In this document: positions 25,841-37,830 of the stretch, one piece after another | Layout: each line of letters opens with the position of its first letter | Position numbering within the stretch: position 1 is the first letter of the stretch | Program-made: the position numbers and the translations under genes | The notes under the pieces: generated by a model | Databases searched by the model: none | What the model saw: the letters and a program-made list of their open reading frames with translations, nothing else | What the model was told of the DNA's origin: nothing | NCBI GenBank assembly: GCA_944989445.1 | Contig: CALYLW010000019.1 | Coordinates: 1 to 64,000 of the forward strand | DNA length: 64,000 nucleotides | Source of the DNA: Ampullaceana balthica | Lineage: Eukaryota > Mollusca > Gastropoda > Lymnaeidae | Direction: 5' to 3'

Positions 25841-26950
25841 TCCATATCTTATCTTATCTGTTTCAGACGCTCCTTCTATACAGAAGATTATTGCGTCCTA
25901 CGCTTATCTATGGTTTGTGTTTAGTCCTGCATTCTTATTAGAGTTTTAAATGTTGATAAAGTGTTGGCTTTCCTGGTTTCTTCAGACAACCCATTCCACG
26001 CCCGAATTCCGGACGGGAAGAACGAAAATGTGTATGAGTTTGTTCTCGAATACGGAATAAGAAGGGTGTTTTTATCCTTATGTCTATCTGAGGGTTGTAA
26101 TAAGTTATCTTTGTGTTGTATTTCTAAATTAGAGTTAATTGCTTTATGTATGATTACTACTTTGCTCTTGTTCCTTCTATCCTCTAGTGTTTCAAGGTTT
26201 AATGATTTAACTAATGGTGTTATTCTAGTCAGTTTTGAGTATTCTCCAGTGATGAATCTGGCAGCTCTTTTTTTGGATTTGTTCTAGTTTATCAATGTTT
26301 TCTTTGGTGGATGGGTCCCATACAGAAGATGCATATTCTAGTACAGGTCTCACCAAAGTGAGATAGCATTTTAGTTTTATATCTTTATTACATTTGTAAA
26401 GGTTTCTTTTTATGAAGCTTAAGGTTTTGTTTGATTTTTTAATAACTTCATTGACATGGGGATTCCATGATAATTTCTCATTTATTATGACTCCTAAGTA
26501 TTTTGCATCTTTAGTGTGGGTTAGTTCCTTTCCATGAATGTAATATTTTGAATTTATTTGTTTCTTTTTCTTTGTTACTCTTAACAGTTGACACTTTTCT
26601 GGGTGGAAACTCATACTCCAGTTAGTTTCCCATTTATCAATTCATCTAGGTCTTTTTGTAAAATTTTGCTATCTTGTTCTGATTTAATTGTTCTATAGAT
26701 TATACAATCATCAGCAAACAACCTAACTTTTGTTCCTGTTGAGATGTTGTTGGGTAAATCATTTATATATATTAAAAAGAGTAAGGGACCTAGCACAGTT
26801 CCTTGTGGAACTCCTGAATTAACCTTCATTGGACCATAGAACAAGATATTACAAATAATTTGAAATTTTGATAGCATAATACACGATTTTTCTACTATGA
26901 AATTTAGTAACTTAAATTTATAAATATTTTTACATACTAACGTATACAAT
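25841..26950 (-). mobile_element. 5'-truncated jockey/CR1-like LINE
   Basis: Antisense non-LTR retrotransposon. RT coding is at 26949-26225, with a 3' UTR down to 25841 that ends in a short GATAA-type repeat. The 5' part is missing upstream of RT motif B. It supplies the reference for the tail fragments at 23505, 47482, 49251 and 51478. Confidence 0.88.
26225..26949 (-). pseudogene. LINE reverse transcriptase, 3' half, frameshifted
   Basis: The first frame (26949-26611) has NSGVPQGTVLGPLLFLIYIN (RT motif B region) and FADDCIIY (catalytic motif C). The second frame (26614-26225) continues with the thumb-like region: MSFHPEKCQLL, KYLGVIINEKLSWN, YLTLVRPVLEYASSVWDP. The break lies in an A run near 26645, where one base appears to be missing. 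Motif A and everything upstream are absent. The enzyme would have copied LINE RNA at nicked target DNA; this copy cannot. Confidence 0.9.
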
Positions 26951-27114
26951 TTCTTTGTTTGTAAAAAAAAATCAATCTATAAATGCAAAATAAAAACATA
27001 TTAATTGGTAATTTTTGGGGGGTGTAAATTTTGAATATGCTTTGTCTCATTTAATGGGGTGGGGAGGGGTACCTGCGACCCCAATAACTTTCTTGTGGCC
27101 TTTAAAAAAGGTAT

Positions 27115-27635
27115 CTTGTATTTTTTAAATCCTTTATATTAACTCGTGGTGTCTGCGGCCGGCCGACCGACCGACCTTGCTTGCTTGCTTGCTTGTCGCC
27201 AAAACTTTTGATCGATTTTTAACCCACTTGCTCGCAAGATAGCGAGCTGAAATTTTGCAGGCAGTTTCGTACCGATGATAAAAACAATGTATCAAAATTT
27301 CAGATCGATCGCATGCACCGTAATTAAATTATTGATTTTTTAGATTATTTTATTTATTCCTATGTATCATGCTATTTTTTGAGATAGAGCGTCGCGGTGC
27401 GTATTATATTGAACAACCTTTCTGTCGCGCAATAAGGTGCGTATTTTACTGACAACACTTTTTATAAACCTATTCCTGATCGGTGCGCATTATATTAAAC
27501 ACGTTTTACGACACAACTGCAATTTTGTATTTTTGGATGGTCTTGCGCTGCGTGTTATAATGAACATTCTTTTAGTTACGTCTCATACGTAAAGGATTTA
27601 TAGTCAAAAACTTGGTTTTTTACGGGTTGTTTTTT
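27115..27635 (-). repeat. Dispersed repeat family A, copy 3
   Basis: Right boundary aaggatttatagtcaaaaac; left part has tatattaactcgtgg, a GACC/CTTG microsatellite and gatagcgagctgaaattttg. Reverse-oriented relative to copies at 15.1 and 28.8 kb. Confidence 0.8.
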
Positions 27636-28761
27636 TATAAGTGTGTATTTATAGCTATATCATTTTATGCGGCCTCTTTTATTACTGCTTACATACATAT
27701 GGCATTCAATGGTAAACATGTTTCCCACCTTTACTTCGCTGCAATGACAATTAATTATTCATGTTTATCTTTATTATTCTATATATATAAAAATCAAAGT
27801 GTGTCTGTGTGTGTGTGTGCATGTCCTTTATAGCTGACTAAACCATTCATCCGATCGTCATGAAATTTTTGGTGAATGTTTTTTATTTTTTATTATTATT
27901 TTTTTGTTTAAAGAAAGAAATTTCGTCCCCAACTTCAAGTTATGGTTCAATTCAACTTATGAATCAAGATTTCACATTCAATATTGAAATTCTATTTTAA
28001 CACAAAAAAAATTCTAAACTCCATTTTAAGATTCCATTTCCTCAGTCCTCTCTCGCTCTCAACTTTCTTTCTTCTTTTTCGATCAATACAATTGTTTTGA
28101 CTCCTTTTTTCTGAAGCAAACATAAAGTGTTGACTCTAACGGTGTCACTTCTCATTTGCTACTCTGGTCAAAGTACCAGAGTGTCTCAAAGTGTCTCCCC
28201 CCCTCCCGAAACATTGATGTAACTGAAGTGACGGGGTAGAGCCAATTGGCTCACTCCACCCCCCACCCCCCACTCACACATTGAAGGTACTGAAATGCCG
28301 GTCCAGAGCCAATAGACCTACTTCTGGCGGCCTGCTGCCTTGGACGCATTTAACGAGTTCTTGAAGTGACAACTATTGAGTTAGCGAAACGCCACGCCAT
28401 GTCCTACAGAAACCGCTGCCCCCCCCCCTTGAGCGGATTTTACAGGGCCAGCTACTTGGTGTTGTGCTAAGCAGTGGTTATCAAATCTTGACCCTCTTCC
28501 CCATGGCGATATATTCCAGCTGCTGTTGAATGCGGTTGTCGCAATATTTCGGTCTTGTAGTATGAACATCGTCCTAGTTGGGGGCACAACATTGTCTCAT
28601 TTATATAGAGTCGTTCCAAATGAGAAAATCCCTGGCCAGAGTCAGAGTCCGTTCTAATTAATCAAACTTGTATAGATTCAATAAAACAATCTTGGCGGCG
28701 AAGACGTTGTAGCTTTAATAGCCGGCACTGTAGCGCCAACAAATAGCCGCTAATCGTTAAA
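27636..28761. other. No gene seen
   Basis: A short (TA)n/(GT)n stretch at 27780-27820 is followed by gctgactaaaccattcatcc, typical of invertebrate dispersed repeats. C-rich runs lie at 28196, 28259 and 28420. No gene supported. Confidence 0.4.
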
Positions 28762-29228
28762 ATAAATCAAACCCGTAAAAACAAAGTTTTTGACTATCAA
28801 TCCCTTATATATGAGACATAACTAACAGTATTGATTATTTTCAAACGCTACAAACATTGACAGACTGACACCGAGTGATGTCCCTTGTCTTTAATAAATG
28901 GGGGTGGGACGTGAGGGGGTGTCGGCACGACGGTCGGCGTCAACTCAAACTCACGTGGAAGTGGAAGAAAAAAACAATAACAAACCGTGAATTTGAATTA
29001 CATACCTCATATAAGGATAAACTAAAGATGCATTAATTTAATTACGGTACGTTCGATCGATCTGAAATTTTGATACGATGCATTGTTAGGTTAGACGGGT
29101 CCGTGTGCCAAATTTCAGCTCGATCCGATCACGGGAAGTGGGTCATTTTCGACTTTTGTTTTTCCGCCCGCCCGCTCAGCCTATGAGATGACGACAGAGA
29201 CGGCCGCGAAGTTAATATAAGGGATTAA
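28762..29228 (+). repeat. Dispersed repeat family A, copy 4
   Basis: Starts aacccgtaaaaacaaagttt and ends gttaatataagggatt. The core has ggtacgttcgatcgatctga and caaatttcagctcgatcc. This is the best-preserved copy for judging both ends. Confidence 0.82.
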
Positions 29229-29679
29229 AAAAAAACACACACACACATTCAAAAATTCCTCTAGTGACAGGAAAGAATGTAAATCAGATCAAAGGATAAA
29301 CCTAAGCTTAACAGATTGGGTAAAAGGGTTCTCATTTATTTATCTGTGGCCCCAAATCCTAGAGTTTGAAAGTTGAGAAATGGACTCAATCGCTTGTGAA
29401 AATATCCAAATTAAAAAAACGTTCTTCAAATATGTTTTATAGATCCAGCGGATATAGTCCAACGAACATGTTTTTAAAATAAAAATACGGATATACGATC
29501 AAAGATACAATTAGAAAAAACGCTTTCCTTATACATGTATTCTTTTGTTTGATTACATGGCGTTTTCTGAATGCTAAACTCTCGACAACTGATCATCTTC
29601 CACATTTCTCTGGTTCGCCCTCTCACTCTCTCACACTCACTTCCCCTCACATTCTCTTCCTCTCAACCACCATCTGTCT

Positions 29680-29682
<3 letters not shown>

Positions 29683-29771
<89 letters not shown>

Positions 29772-29790
29772 GTGTCTCTCTCTCTCTCTG
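29683..29790 (+). repeat. (TC)n microsatellite
   Basis: Almost pure CT dinucleotides over about 80 bp, then mixed CTGT/CT. Confidence 0.97.
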
Positions 29791-29799
29791 TCTTTCTGT

Positions 29800-30405
29800 C
29801 GGTTTCTCTAGTTCTCTCTGACAAATTAACCCTCTAATAAGACTTTTTTGTCTTGGTTCTCTGCCTTAACTCACTGCTTCTTTATCTTTAGCTCTACTCC
29901 TTATATTGAGGTTAAATTTTCGCGCTTTAATCAGAAACTCATCAATATTCAAATATTTGCAGCGATTCGACAGTACTCATATTGAATACGTTTATTTTAC
30001 TGTTATCATAAAATCTGATAATCATCTGTCAGAACCAGAAAATGCATTAATCCTATGTTAAGTTTGTCGATTTGTCTTCTTCAAGTTTTGGTTCACGTGA
30101 CCCAATGAATCCAATAGAATTTTTGAACGAGGTGCATGCACTTAAGTCCCATCTCTTAGTCTTAGACCCATCGTCTTAAGCGGAGCTGATTTAACGTGCT
30201 CACATATCACGCCGAGAGCAAGCTCCATCCCCCGAGGCAGTCACGAGGGCCAATGTTTGTCGGGGCTTAGGGCAGGCTTTGAAAGACGGAACAAGAATTT
30301 ATATCATCTCTGTGTAACTGTTACTATCTGGCAGTAATTGAATGGGATTCGGTGTGTATGTTTCTGGTACATTTGGTTACAAATGTTTGCGTGTTGGGCA
30401 ATAGA
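29800..30405. other. No gene seen
   Basis: Single-copy-looking sequence without recognisable features. Confidence 0.45.
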
Positions 30406-30407
30406 CG

Positions 30408-30612
30408 AAGCAGGCTTCATAGGCTTAAACAGATTTACATATAGAAAAGTAATGATTGCATCATAGGCTTAAACAGATTTACATATAGAAAAGTAATGAT
30501 TGCTTCATAGCCTTAAACAGATTTACATATAGAAAAGTAATGATTGCTTCATAGGCTTAAACAGATTTACATATAAAAAAGTAGTGATTGCTTCATAGGC
30601 TTAAACAGAAGT
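30408..30612 (+). repeat. 44-bp tandem array interrupted by a hAT
   Basis: Four to five copies of a unit beginning ttcataggcttaaacagatt. The hAT at 30616-32973 landed in the last copy; a decayed remainder (agtaatgattgct) continues after it. Confidence 0.92.
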
Positions 30613-30903
30613 ACCCATGGGCGTCGCTAGGAATTTTTCCATGGGGGGGGGGCAAAAAACCCCACCTTTTAAATTTAACTGACAATGCCATACAGGTACA
30701 ATTTTCAATTAAATTCAAGTTCAGTATAAAATAAGGGTAGAAAAAAGCCTTAGAAATTAATAAGACTTACAAATTAGTGTTGTAATAGCTAAAATACAAC
30801 ATTTATTAATGCATTTAATAAATTAAAAACTTAAGTTCTCACGAGAAAATTGAATTTTGCTGTGAAATAATATACGTCTAGAAACTGCAGGATTATCAAG
30901 GAT

Positions 30904-32790
30904 GGATATCAGACATTTTTTTACAGGCTAAAAAAAAATCGAAAAGTAGACCAATCGCGGGATTCCGAAATGCCGTTATTAGAAGATTTTGGGGCGTCTG
31001 CAGCATCTGACTTATCATTGGCATTGAGGACAACAGTACACGTTCAACAGCCAGACACAACTGAAGCAACTGTTAATTGTCACTGACACTTATTTATTTC
31101 CTAAATTGGATATTGGAAGGTATGTCTGGACATACGACCTTTCAAATAAGTTGAAAATGCAGCTGATTCGTGATTGTTAGACCCTTGATAGAAAGTATGA
31201 TTTTAGAGCTGACAGTGAGGGAAACAGAGTTTTTAATTTTTAGATATGCGTGGTTATCGGACTATTCACCGTGGCTTGTATACTCGCAAATGTTAATAGG
31301 TGCCTTTTGCAAATATGGCGTGTTGTTTCTGCAAAAAGTAATTCTATGAGTGCAGTGGGTATTTGTCATCAAACCATGTACAAAATATAAAGATTTCAAC
31401 GAAGATGCACGTAGCAACCTGCAAAGCACATTATAGAACAAAGGCTCTCATGAAGATGCAAGCAATTTTATTTGCTTTATTGGAAGCCAAAGCAGTTTCT
31501 ATAGATGAGCAGTTGGACTCATCAATTAGAATACAAATTCAAGAAAATCGCAACGAACTGGGACCCATCATTTCTACAATCCTATTTTGCTGCATGCATG
31601 TTTTAGCACTTCGTGGCACGGAATCAAATTCTGGTAATTTGTATGAACTGTTTGAGTTTCGTGTTGAATCTGGAGATGAAGTTCTTGGTAATCGTTTGTC
31701 AATTGGTTCTAGTAGTGCTGAGTATGGTTCACCGACAAAACGACCCCGGACAAAACGGCCCCGACAATTGGGCTCCGACATAACGGCCCCGACAAAACGG
31801 CCCTGGACTCATAGATGGACTAATAGTAAAATTTACAATCAAATATATTCGTATTTTTACTCACCTAATCAGGGTCAGGTTTAGCTAACAATAAACAATA
31901 ATAATAACACCACAAAAGTTAATTTAATAGCCTTTACGTGAAATGGTACCAATAACGGTTGTTTGTTGACAAGAAACAATATAATAACATCACAAGAAAT
32001 AATTTTACAATTTTACCTCTTTTTTTAAGGGTGAAAAAGTTGACGAAAGCTTAAAATGCAACCAAAAAAAAATGTTTTTTGTTAAAAAATGTTAACAATT
32101 TGTCTGGGGCCGTTTTGACCGAGGCCGTTATGTCGGGGTCGTTTTGTCTGCGACCGTTTTGACGGGTAACCGCTGAGTGTAACTCGGCAACTACGCAAAA
32201 CACTATAATCGAAATTTGTGGGTCTCTCTTGCGTGAAGACATTGTTGATGAAGCAAATAATTCAGTTGCATTTTCTATACTTGCCGACGAGACAAATGAC
32301 ATTTCAGGCATTGAGCAGATGTCATTTGGTGTTAGATTTGTCAAAGAACAAAATGGGAAAATGATGGTCACAGAAGAATTCATCGGATATATTCCAATTG
32401 TCAATAGATCAGCTGAAGGTTTAACCAACACCATCATTACTAATTCATTAGAATTTTGATTAAATATGACAAAGCTTGTTGGTCAAGGATACTACGGATG
32501 TTCTACAATGGCAGGTAAAGAAGGAGGAGTCCAAGCAATAATTCGAGAAAAAAAAATACCCAAAAGCAGCATTTAAATAATGTGAATGTTGTACGAAACA
32601 CAATAGGAACAATTAAGTCAATTAAAGTGTTTTTCCGAGAAAGTGATCATCAAAGAAAACTTATTCTAAATGTTCCTTTGCTATGTGAAACTAGATGTTC
32701 ACATAAATATAAAAGTTTGCGGATTTTTGCTGAAAATGTTACAGATATTGTTAAACAACTGGAATATTTAGAACAATCAGTAACGTAATC
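30904..32790 (+). pseudogene. hAT transposase pseudogene (ZMYM1/DUF4371-like)
   Basis: Begins with MDIRHFFTG then a stop, matching the usual start of this family. The DUF4371 region is readable at 31363-31725: IQENRNELGPIISTILFCCM, LALRGTESNSGNL, FEFRVESGDEV. It is split by a MULE-like insertion at 31726-32171, and resumes at 32181 with FSILADETNDISGIEQMSFG, where the conserved ADET/DIS residues belong to the RNase H-like catalytic fold. Further pieces are GQGYYGCSTMAGK (32480-32515, another frame) and LCETRCSHKYKSL (32680-32720). The C-terminal dimerisation domain is missing. Several stops and frameshifts make it non-functional. Confidence 0.88.
31726..32171. mobile_element. Nested MULE-like element in the hAT transposase
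   Basis: 446 bp with inverted ends ggttcaccgacaaaacg and cgttttgacgggtaacc. Flanked by a 9-bp duplication with one mismatch (gctgagtat at 31717-31725, gctgagtgt at 32172-32180). Each end contains several gacaaaacggcccc sub-repeats. The interrupted transposase frame resumes in register just after it. Confidence 0.87.
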
Positions 32791-33124
32791 AGTTATACTT
32801 GCAGATATAATTCGTTTTTATGTTTGATTAAATGTAAGCTGTCTTCCATGTAATAAACTTTCAGGAAATTTAGTTCAGTTTTATTGTTACAACTTTATGA
32901 CATTTTTATGACATTTTTTTCTCAAATGTAGGGGGGGGCAAATGCCCCCTTGCACCCCTTCCCTACGCCCATGGAAGTACCTAATAAATAGTAATGATTG
33001 CTAGGTAGACTTCAACAATTTTATATATCAAAAAGCAATGATGTTTTATCGGCTCAAAACTAATTGTGTACATTGTACATATATTTAAATGGCTTTATGG
33101 CACGGCAGTATAACAAAGTCACTT

Positions 33125-33753
33125 CTATGGCGGATTAAGGGGGGGGCTGAATGTGCAGGGGCCCCCAATGATTTAGGGGCCCCCAAATTTAGTATAATTT
33201 ATAATAATGATGGACAAATGTTTGCACGAATCCCTAAAAATATCATAAATTAAATAAATTAATAAAATCTTATCTATTAATCTGATAGCTATTCGGACCC
33301 GGTACCCTAGGTAAAGTATCGAAAAACTTGATTTGATTGGCTCAATAATAGAACATATTAATGAATACTATTTATATCTTTTAAATTTGATTGCAAACAT
33401 CAGGATCTTGTGGTCTTGTGGCAACGCGCTGTTTTATGGTGCAAGCGGTAGCGGGTTCGATTCCCGGCAGGGGTAGATGTTTATTTTTCATTTTTCTTTT
33501 TTCTTTTTTTTAAAACTATCTTTTTACACTCAATTTTAGTTTCCAGGCAAACAGTTATTTCTTTGTGTTCGGTTTTTTTTAATGAATCCGATCCCGGAGT
33601 ACAGACACATTATGAACAAGGAACCAATGGACAATCTGATTACAAGTTACAGTCTTATATTAGCTGCTAGCAATCATTTTACAGGGACGCTAGCTGGATA
33701 AACCCCAGTTTGAATTGCAGCCAGGGGCTCCGTGCAGTCTTAATCCGCCCCTG
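33125..33753. mobile_element. hAT-type MITE, 629 bp, containing a tRNA-like insert
   Basis: Ends ctatggcggattaagg and cttaatccgcccctg. Flanked by 8-bp agtcactt/agtcacat (one mismatch). Related to the 159-bp element at 53644-53802, sharing the outer blocks ggggcccccaatgattta and attgcagccagggg. Confidence 0.85.
33404..33515 (+). repeat. tRNA-like (SINE head) segment
   Basis: An A-box-like tggtcttgtggcaacgcg and a perfect B box ggttcgattcc lie about 40 nt apart, inside a cgggttcgattcccg hairpin. T-rich sequence (33485-33515) follows, as for RNA polymerase III termination. No complete cloverleaf is evident, so this is a tRNA-derived SINE or tRNA relic, not a functional tRNA gene. Confidence 0.6.
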
Positions 33754-33761
33754 AGTCACAT

Positions 33762-35084
33762 GATTGATCGCAAGAAAATGATTTCACAACGACTTCCCCT
33801 GGGGGAATGTAGGGCGATGGTTACGCCCACTCACCACACTCACACTCCTCCCTTGTCATACTGATGACTTATGACACGGTGGGAGTGTGGGCGAGGCTAG
33901 TGTTGATTGCTGCACTTTAATCACCCCATACTTCTTGTGGGGGGTTGAATATGTAGGCCTTTGCCATGGTGAGTGTGGGTTGGGGTTGAAATGGTGAGTG
34001 TGTGGGTTGTGGTTGAAATGGTGAGTGTGTGGGTTGTGGTTGCAATAGGGATTGTGACAATACAATCTTGACAGTGTCTGACATCAAAGAAAAAAATTAG
34101 GGGGGGGGGATAAATACAAAAAGCATTAGGTAAATATTGCGTTACGGAAAACAGTTTTGCTTTTATTGTCCCTTGTTCTTGATTCCCCCCCCCCTTTATT
34201 GACGCCATTATTTGTGTTTATGTTGACAGTTAAGAGGAGGAGAAAAACTCCCGCCTATTGAACCGGACACTGCCTGGAGGCTATCATTTCATTAACTCGT
34301 TTTTCTTCTGCTGCGCCGGTCACTGCGTGGCAACTGCACACATGATGTCTTGTCGTGTCCAAAAATCGCTCGAGGTTTTTGTTGTTGTTTTTTTCCCCCT
34401 GTTTTAATCTTTTTGTTTTGTCTTGTTATTATTTTTTTACTTATTTTTTTTCTTCGGTCTATTAAAGAAACCAACAAGTCTTTATATTCGTGAGCTCACC
34501 ACATGATGAAAAGATTAATATAAGTAAACAGATGCAGCCTGCCAGTAGCGTTGAAATCCTCTGTTTTCTGAATTAACTTTTCTCTTGGACATTTTAAAGG
34601 CTAGATTCAATTTTAATTTTTAAAAGTGTGCATCTACCGACCGACGCTTCGATTACATGACGTTAGCTGTAGCGGGAAAATGGGGTGGAATATCCGGGCA
34701 CTGCACTTTTTTTCATTTCTAATGCATCGATTTTTATAATGACTAACATCAACTTAACACAAAACATTCATTCTCGCTTAATCTTATCGAAGCGATAACG
34801 TTCTGGGGTAGCGATACTTGAAATTAAAGAATTTTCTACACCGGGCCTGATGTCGCTCGCGGGCCTTGAGTTCCACACGTGTGCACAAATTACTAACTGC
34901 CATTTGATTTTGAGAAAAGTCAGGGATTAAGTCTGGATATATCCAAGGGCTAAGTCTCATAGGCTACAGTCTACCTAAAGCCTGATGCTGTCGCAACACA
35001 TAACATAAAACTAGAAAACACGGCCATTACGACTCCAAAAACAGAAAATTATTATTTGTTTTTATTATATTGTTTGAACGTGTG
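33762..35084. other. No gene seen
   Basis: Contains three copies of a 27-bp unit (aatggtgagtgtgtgggttg) at about 33960-34045 and two poly-G/poly-C runs at 34100 and 34185. No gene supported. Confidence 0.5.
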
Positions 35085-35092
35085 ACCTAAGT

Positions 35093-35279
35093 CAGTGCTT
35101 CTCAAGGTGGTGGTCCGTGGACCGGCACCGGTCCGTGGGCCATCCGATGCCGGTCCGCAGAAGTTACCAAGACAGGACATTTCGCTACCACGTCAGTACA
35201 GGGAAAATAGTTCACCGGTTCCTGGTGCAATGGAAAAACTCCTGCATGTCCACCATACTAAAAAGTTTGAGAAGCACTG
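35093..35279. mobile_element. hAT MITE, 187 bp, copy 1
   Basis: Inverted ends cagtgcttctcaagg and gtttgagaagcactg. Perfect 8-bp target duplication acctaagt at 35085-35092 and 35280-35287. Nearly identical to 49433-49620. Open frames across it are shared non-coding sequence. Confidence 0.95.
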
Positions 35280-35652
35280 ACCTAAGTGACGTGCTGGTGG
35301 ATAAATGTTTTGTCACGTGGACTCACGGTGGCTATAATATGTATGAAGAAAGACTAATATTTAGTCGCTGCACAGATCGAGGACTTCGTTGTTGAATAAG
35401 CCACTGATCACTTGTTGAATATCACCAGTAAAACGTCCAAGCACTTTTGCTTTAAATAATAACGTTCACAGCTACTCAATTTATAATTTCAAATGCCGTT
35501 ATGAGGGAAACGTACCCGTGACACTTTGCAGGGAGACATCTACTACAGTGTCATTTTAACGCCGTCTTTCGGAGTGTGGAGTCGCTGCTTTGTGTCACGT
35601 GTTATGTCAGCAGCTCCAACACCAAGGTGTAACATCGTCGACACCCGATAGT

Positions 35653-36030
35653 TATGACATACCGTCAAAACGGCGACCTGTTGGAGCAGACACCTTATGG
35701 TATGACATACAGTCAAAACGGCGACCTGTTGGAGCAGACACCTTATGGTATGACATACAGTCAAAACGGCGACCTGTTGGAGCAGACACCTTATGGTATG
35801 ACATACAGTCAAAACGGCGACCTGTTGGAGCAGACACCTTATGGTATGACATACAGTCAAAACGGCGACCTGTTGGAGCAGACACCTTATGGTATGACAT
35901 ACCGTCAAAACGGCGACCTGTTGGAGCAGACACCTTATGGTATGACATACCGTCAAAACGGCGACCTGTTGGAGCAGACACCTTATGGTATGACATACAG
36001 TCAAAACGGTGACCTGTTGGAGCAGACTGT
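35653..36030 (+). repeat. 48-bp tandem array, about 7.9 copies
   Basis: Unit tatgacatacagtcaaaacg plus gcgacctgttggagcagacaccttatgg. The period equals 16 codons, so several frames on both strands stay open with 16-residue repeats such as MTYSQNGDLLEQTPYG. A point variant (cagtc/cgtc) marks copies 1, 6 and 7. Confidence 0.96.
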
Positions 36031-37090
36031 TGGTGGTAGAAGATTGCTCCAGGTGTATTCTAACTGGAGACCACTGACATTGCAAAGAACTGCACGCTGC
36101 ACCACAATTGTGAAGTTTTTACTGTTATCACATATTTTTCTCTGCGCTATTCATTCCACATTCTCGTAATATTTCTGAGCGGACACTGTTCCCATAATCT
36201 TCCGTTTGATCAGCCACGCGTCACTAACACTGGGTATAATCTCTCTCTTGGCGCACTTCCACATTTTAAATATTCTTCTTCTTCTTCTTACATAAAAACA
36301 TTTTAAAATCAAATTAGTTATTGGAAATTCCCGGTTGTCATGGTTACCATGTAATGCATTACAAAAATCCCACGTATATTTACTTCAAATTAGATCGAAG
36401 CGTGCATTTACAAAAGTTTTGAAAAACGTTACAGCTACACGTTTTAATGCCTGGCACTCTATCTCCCCTCAAAGGGTTTCAAACTATCCGATGCGAGACT
36501 ATATGAAGGCATTCTTAGTTGCTTAAGGATTTATCTGTATGTACTCTTCTAAATGGAAATACACGACTTCTGCCCTATGTGCCGACTTCGGCCCGAGAGG
36601 AATAACTAACTAACTAAATAACTAACTCTTCTATTTACCCTAATTGGTGATTATTTTACACATTTGAGCTCCACGTTTATGACACCCAAGACGGGCCGAT
36701 ATGTTTTTTTCCATCCAAGTAAAAACACTGTATTTGTCCTTGAAGCAACGTCTTAATTAAGACAACAAAAAAGTAGGTGCCGATGTGGAGTGGCCAACCT
36801 GCTCAACCTCGCCCTTCTATTTCTTTGTCACTGACTCTTCTTCCTTTATAACCAAGTTACTTTACATCACATCTAAGTTTTGTTTAAACATTTTCAATTG
36901 TTTTTATTATCTGTTTGCCGAAGAAGGCTTCTCGCCGACACTTCTTTGTTTTCTAGTTTCTTTTGTCACGTTTCCTCTTCCTTGTTGAATAAATTTAGAG
37001 CAATGAAAGAACGTTTCGACGCAATGTCTTCTTCGTCAAAAATGGTTTGACCTGCTCTAACAAGTTCACGCAAAGTATATCCGCATTTAC
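36031..37090. other. No gene seen
   Basis: A segment at 36536-36630 ending in AACT repeats (ctaactaactaaataac) resembles the 3' tail of a LINE, unproven. Otherwise nothing recognised. Confidence 0.4.
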
Positions 37091-37560
37091 CAACAATCTC
37101 TCCAATCTTTATTTAACAATAATCTCTCCAATCCCCATTTACCAATAATCTCTCCAATCTTTATTTACCAATAATCTCTCCAATCCCCATTTACCAATAA
37201 TCTCTCCAATCTTTATTTAACAATAATCTCTCCAATCCCCATTTACCAATAATCTCTCCAATCTTTATTTACCAATAATCTCTCCAATCCCCATTTACCA
37301 ATAATCTCTCCAATCCCCATTTACCAATAATCTCTCCAATCTTTATTTACCAATAATCTCTCCAATCCCCATTTACCAATAATCTCTCCAATCTTTATTT
37401 AACAATAATCTCTCCAATCCCCATTTACCAATAATCTCTCCAATCTTTATTTACCAATAATCTCTCCAATCCCCATTTACCAATAATCTCTCCAATGCTC
37501 ATTTACCAATAATCTCTCCAATCCTCATTTACTTATAACCTCTCAAATCCTTATTTAACT
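37091..37560 (+). repeat. 26-bp array with 52-bp alternation
   Basis: Unit caataatctctccaatctttatttac. Copies with ctttattta and ccccattta alternate for most of the array, giving a 52-bp higher-order period. The last copies decay. Confidence 0.96.
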
Positions 37561-37830
37561 ATTATCTCTCCAATCATCTCCTACCTCTAGTTCGTCCAAC
37601 TCGATTCTACATAAATCGCATATCAATTCAAAGACAGCCCTCAAAATACTTATATGAAAGTGGCTTGTACGTAAGATCTCACAAATATATACTTTAAAAC
37701 CACTGTTATTGGAGAAATGTTTTCCTTTGTCTTTTAAATTATGTCCGCACAAATGTTGAGGATTGAGAAGATGTGTCTGAATATTAGTTATAGAGCTACT
37801 TATCAACATTCACCTACACTTCTCTGTCTG

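Larger units (their letters stand above)
30616..32973 (+). mobile_element. hAT element, 2.36 kb, with perfect 8-bp TSD
   Basis: Terminal repeats catgggcgtcgctagg and the complement of ccctacgcccatg. Flanked by gaagtacc at 30608-30615 and 32974-32981. It carries a dead transposase, a truncated copy (about 30735-30897) of the MITE at 24180-24700, and a nested 446-bp MULE-like element. Confidence 0.93.

Noticed and set aside
28381..28587. 68-codon antisense frame
   Set aside because: No recognisable domain; surrounded by C-rich runs and repeat-like sequence.
33404..33480. Functional tRNA gene
   Set aside because: B box is perfect but no complete acceptor stem or anticodon arm could be folded by eye.
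35095..35395. Small proteins over the 187-bp element
   Set aside because: The same frames occur at 49.4 kb because both are copies of one hAT MITE; the ends and target duplications explain the sequence.
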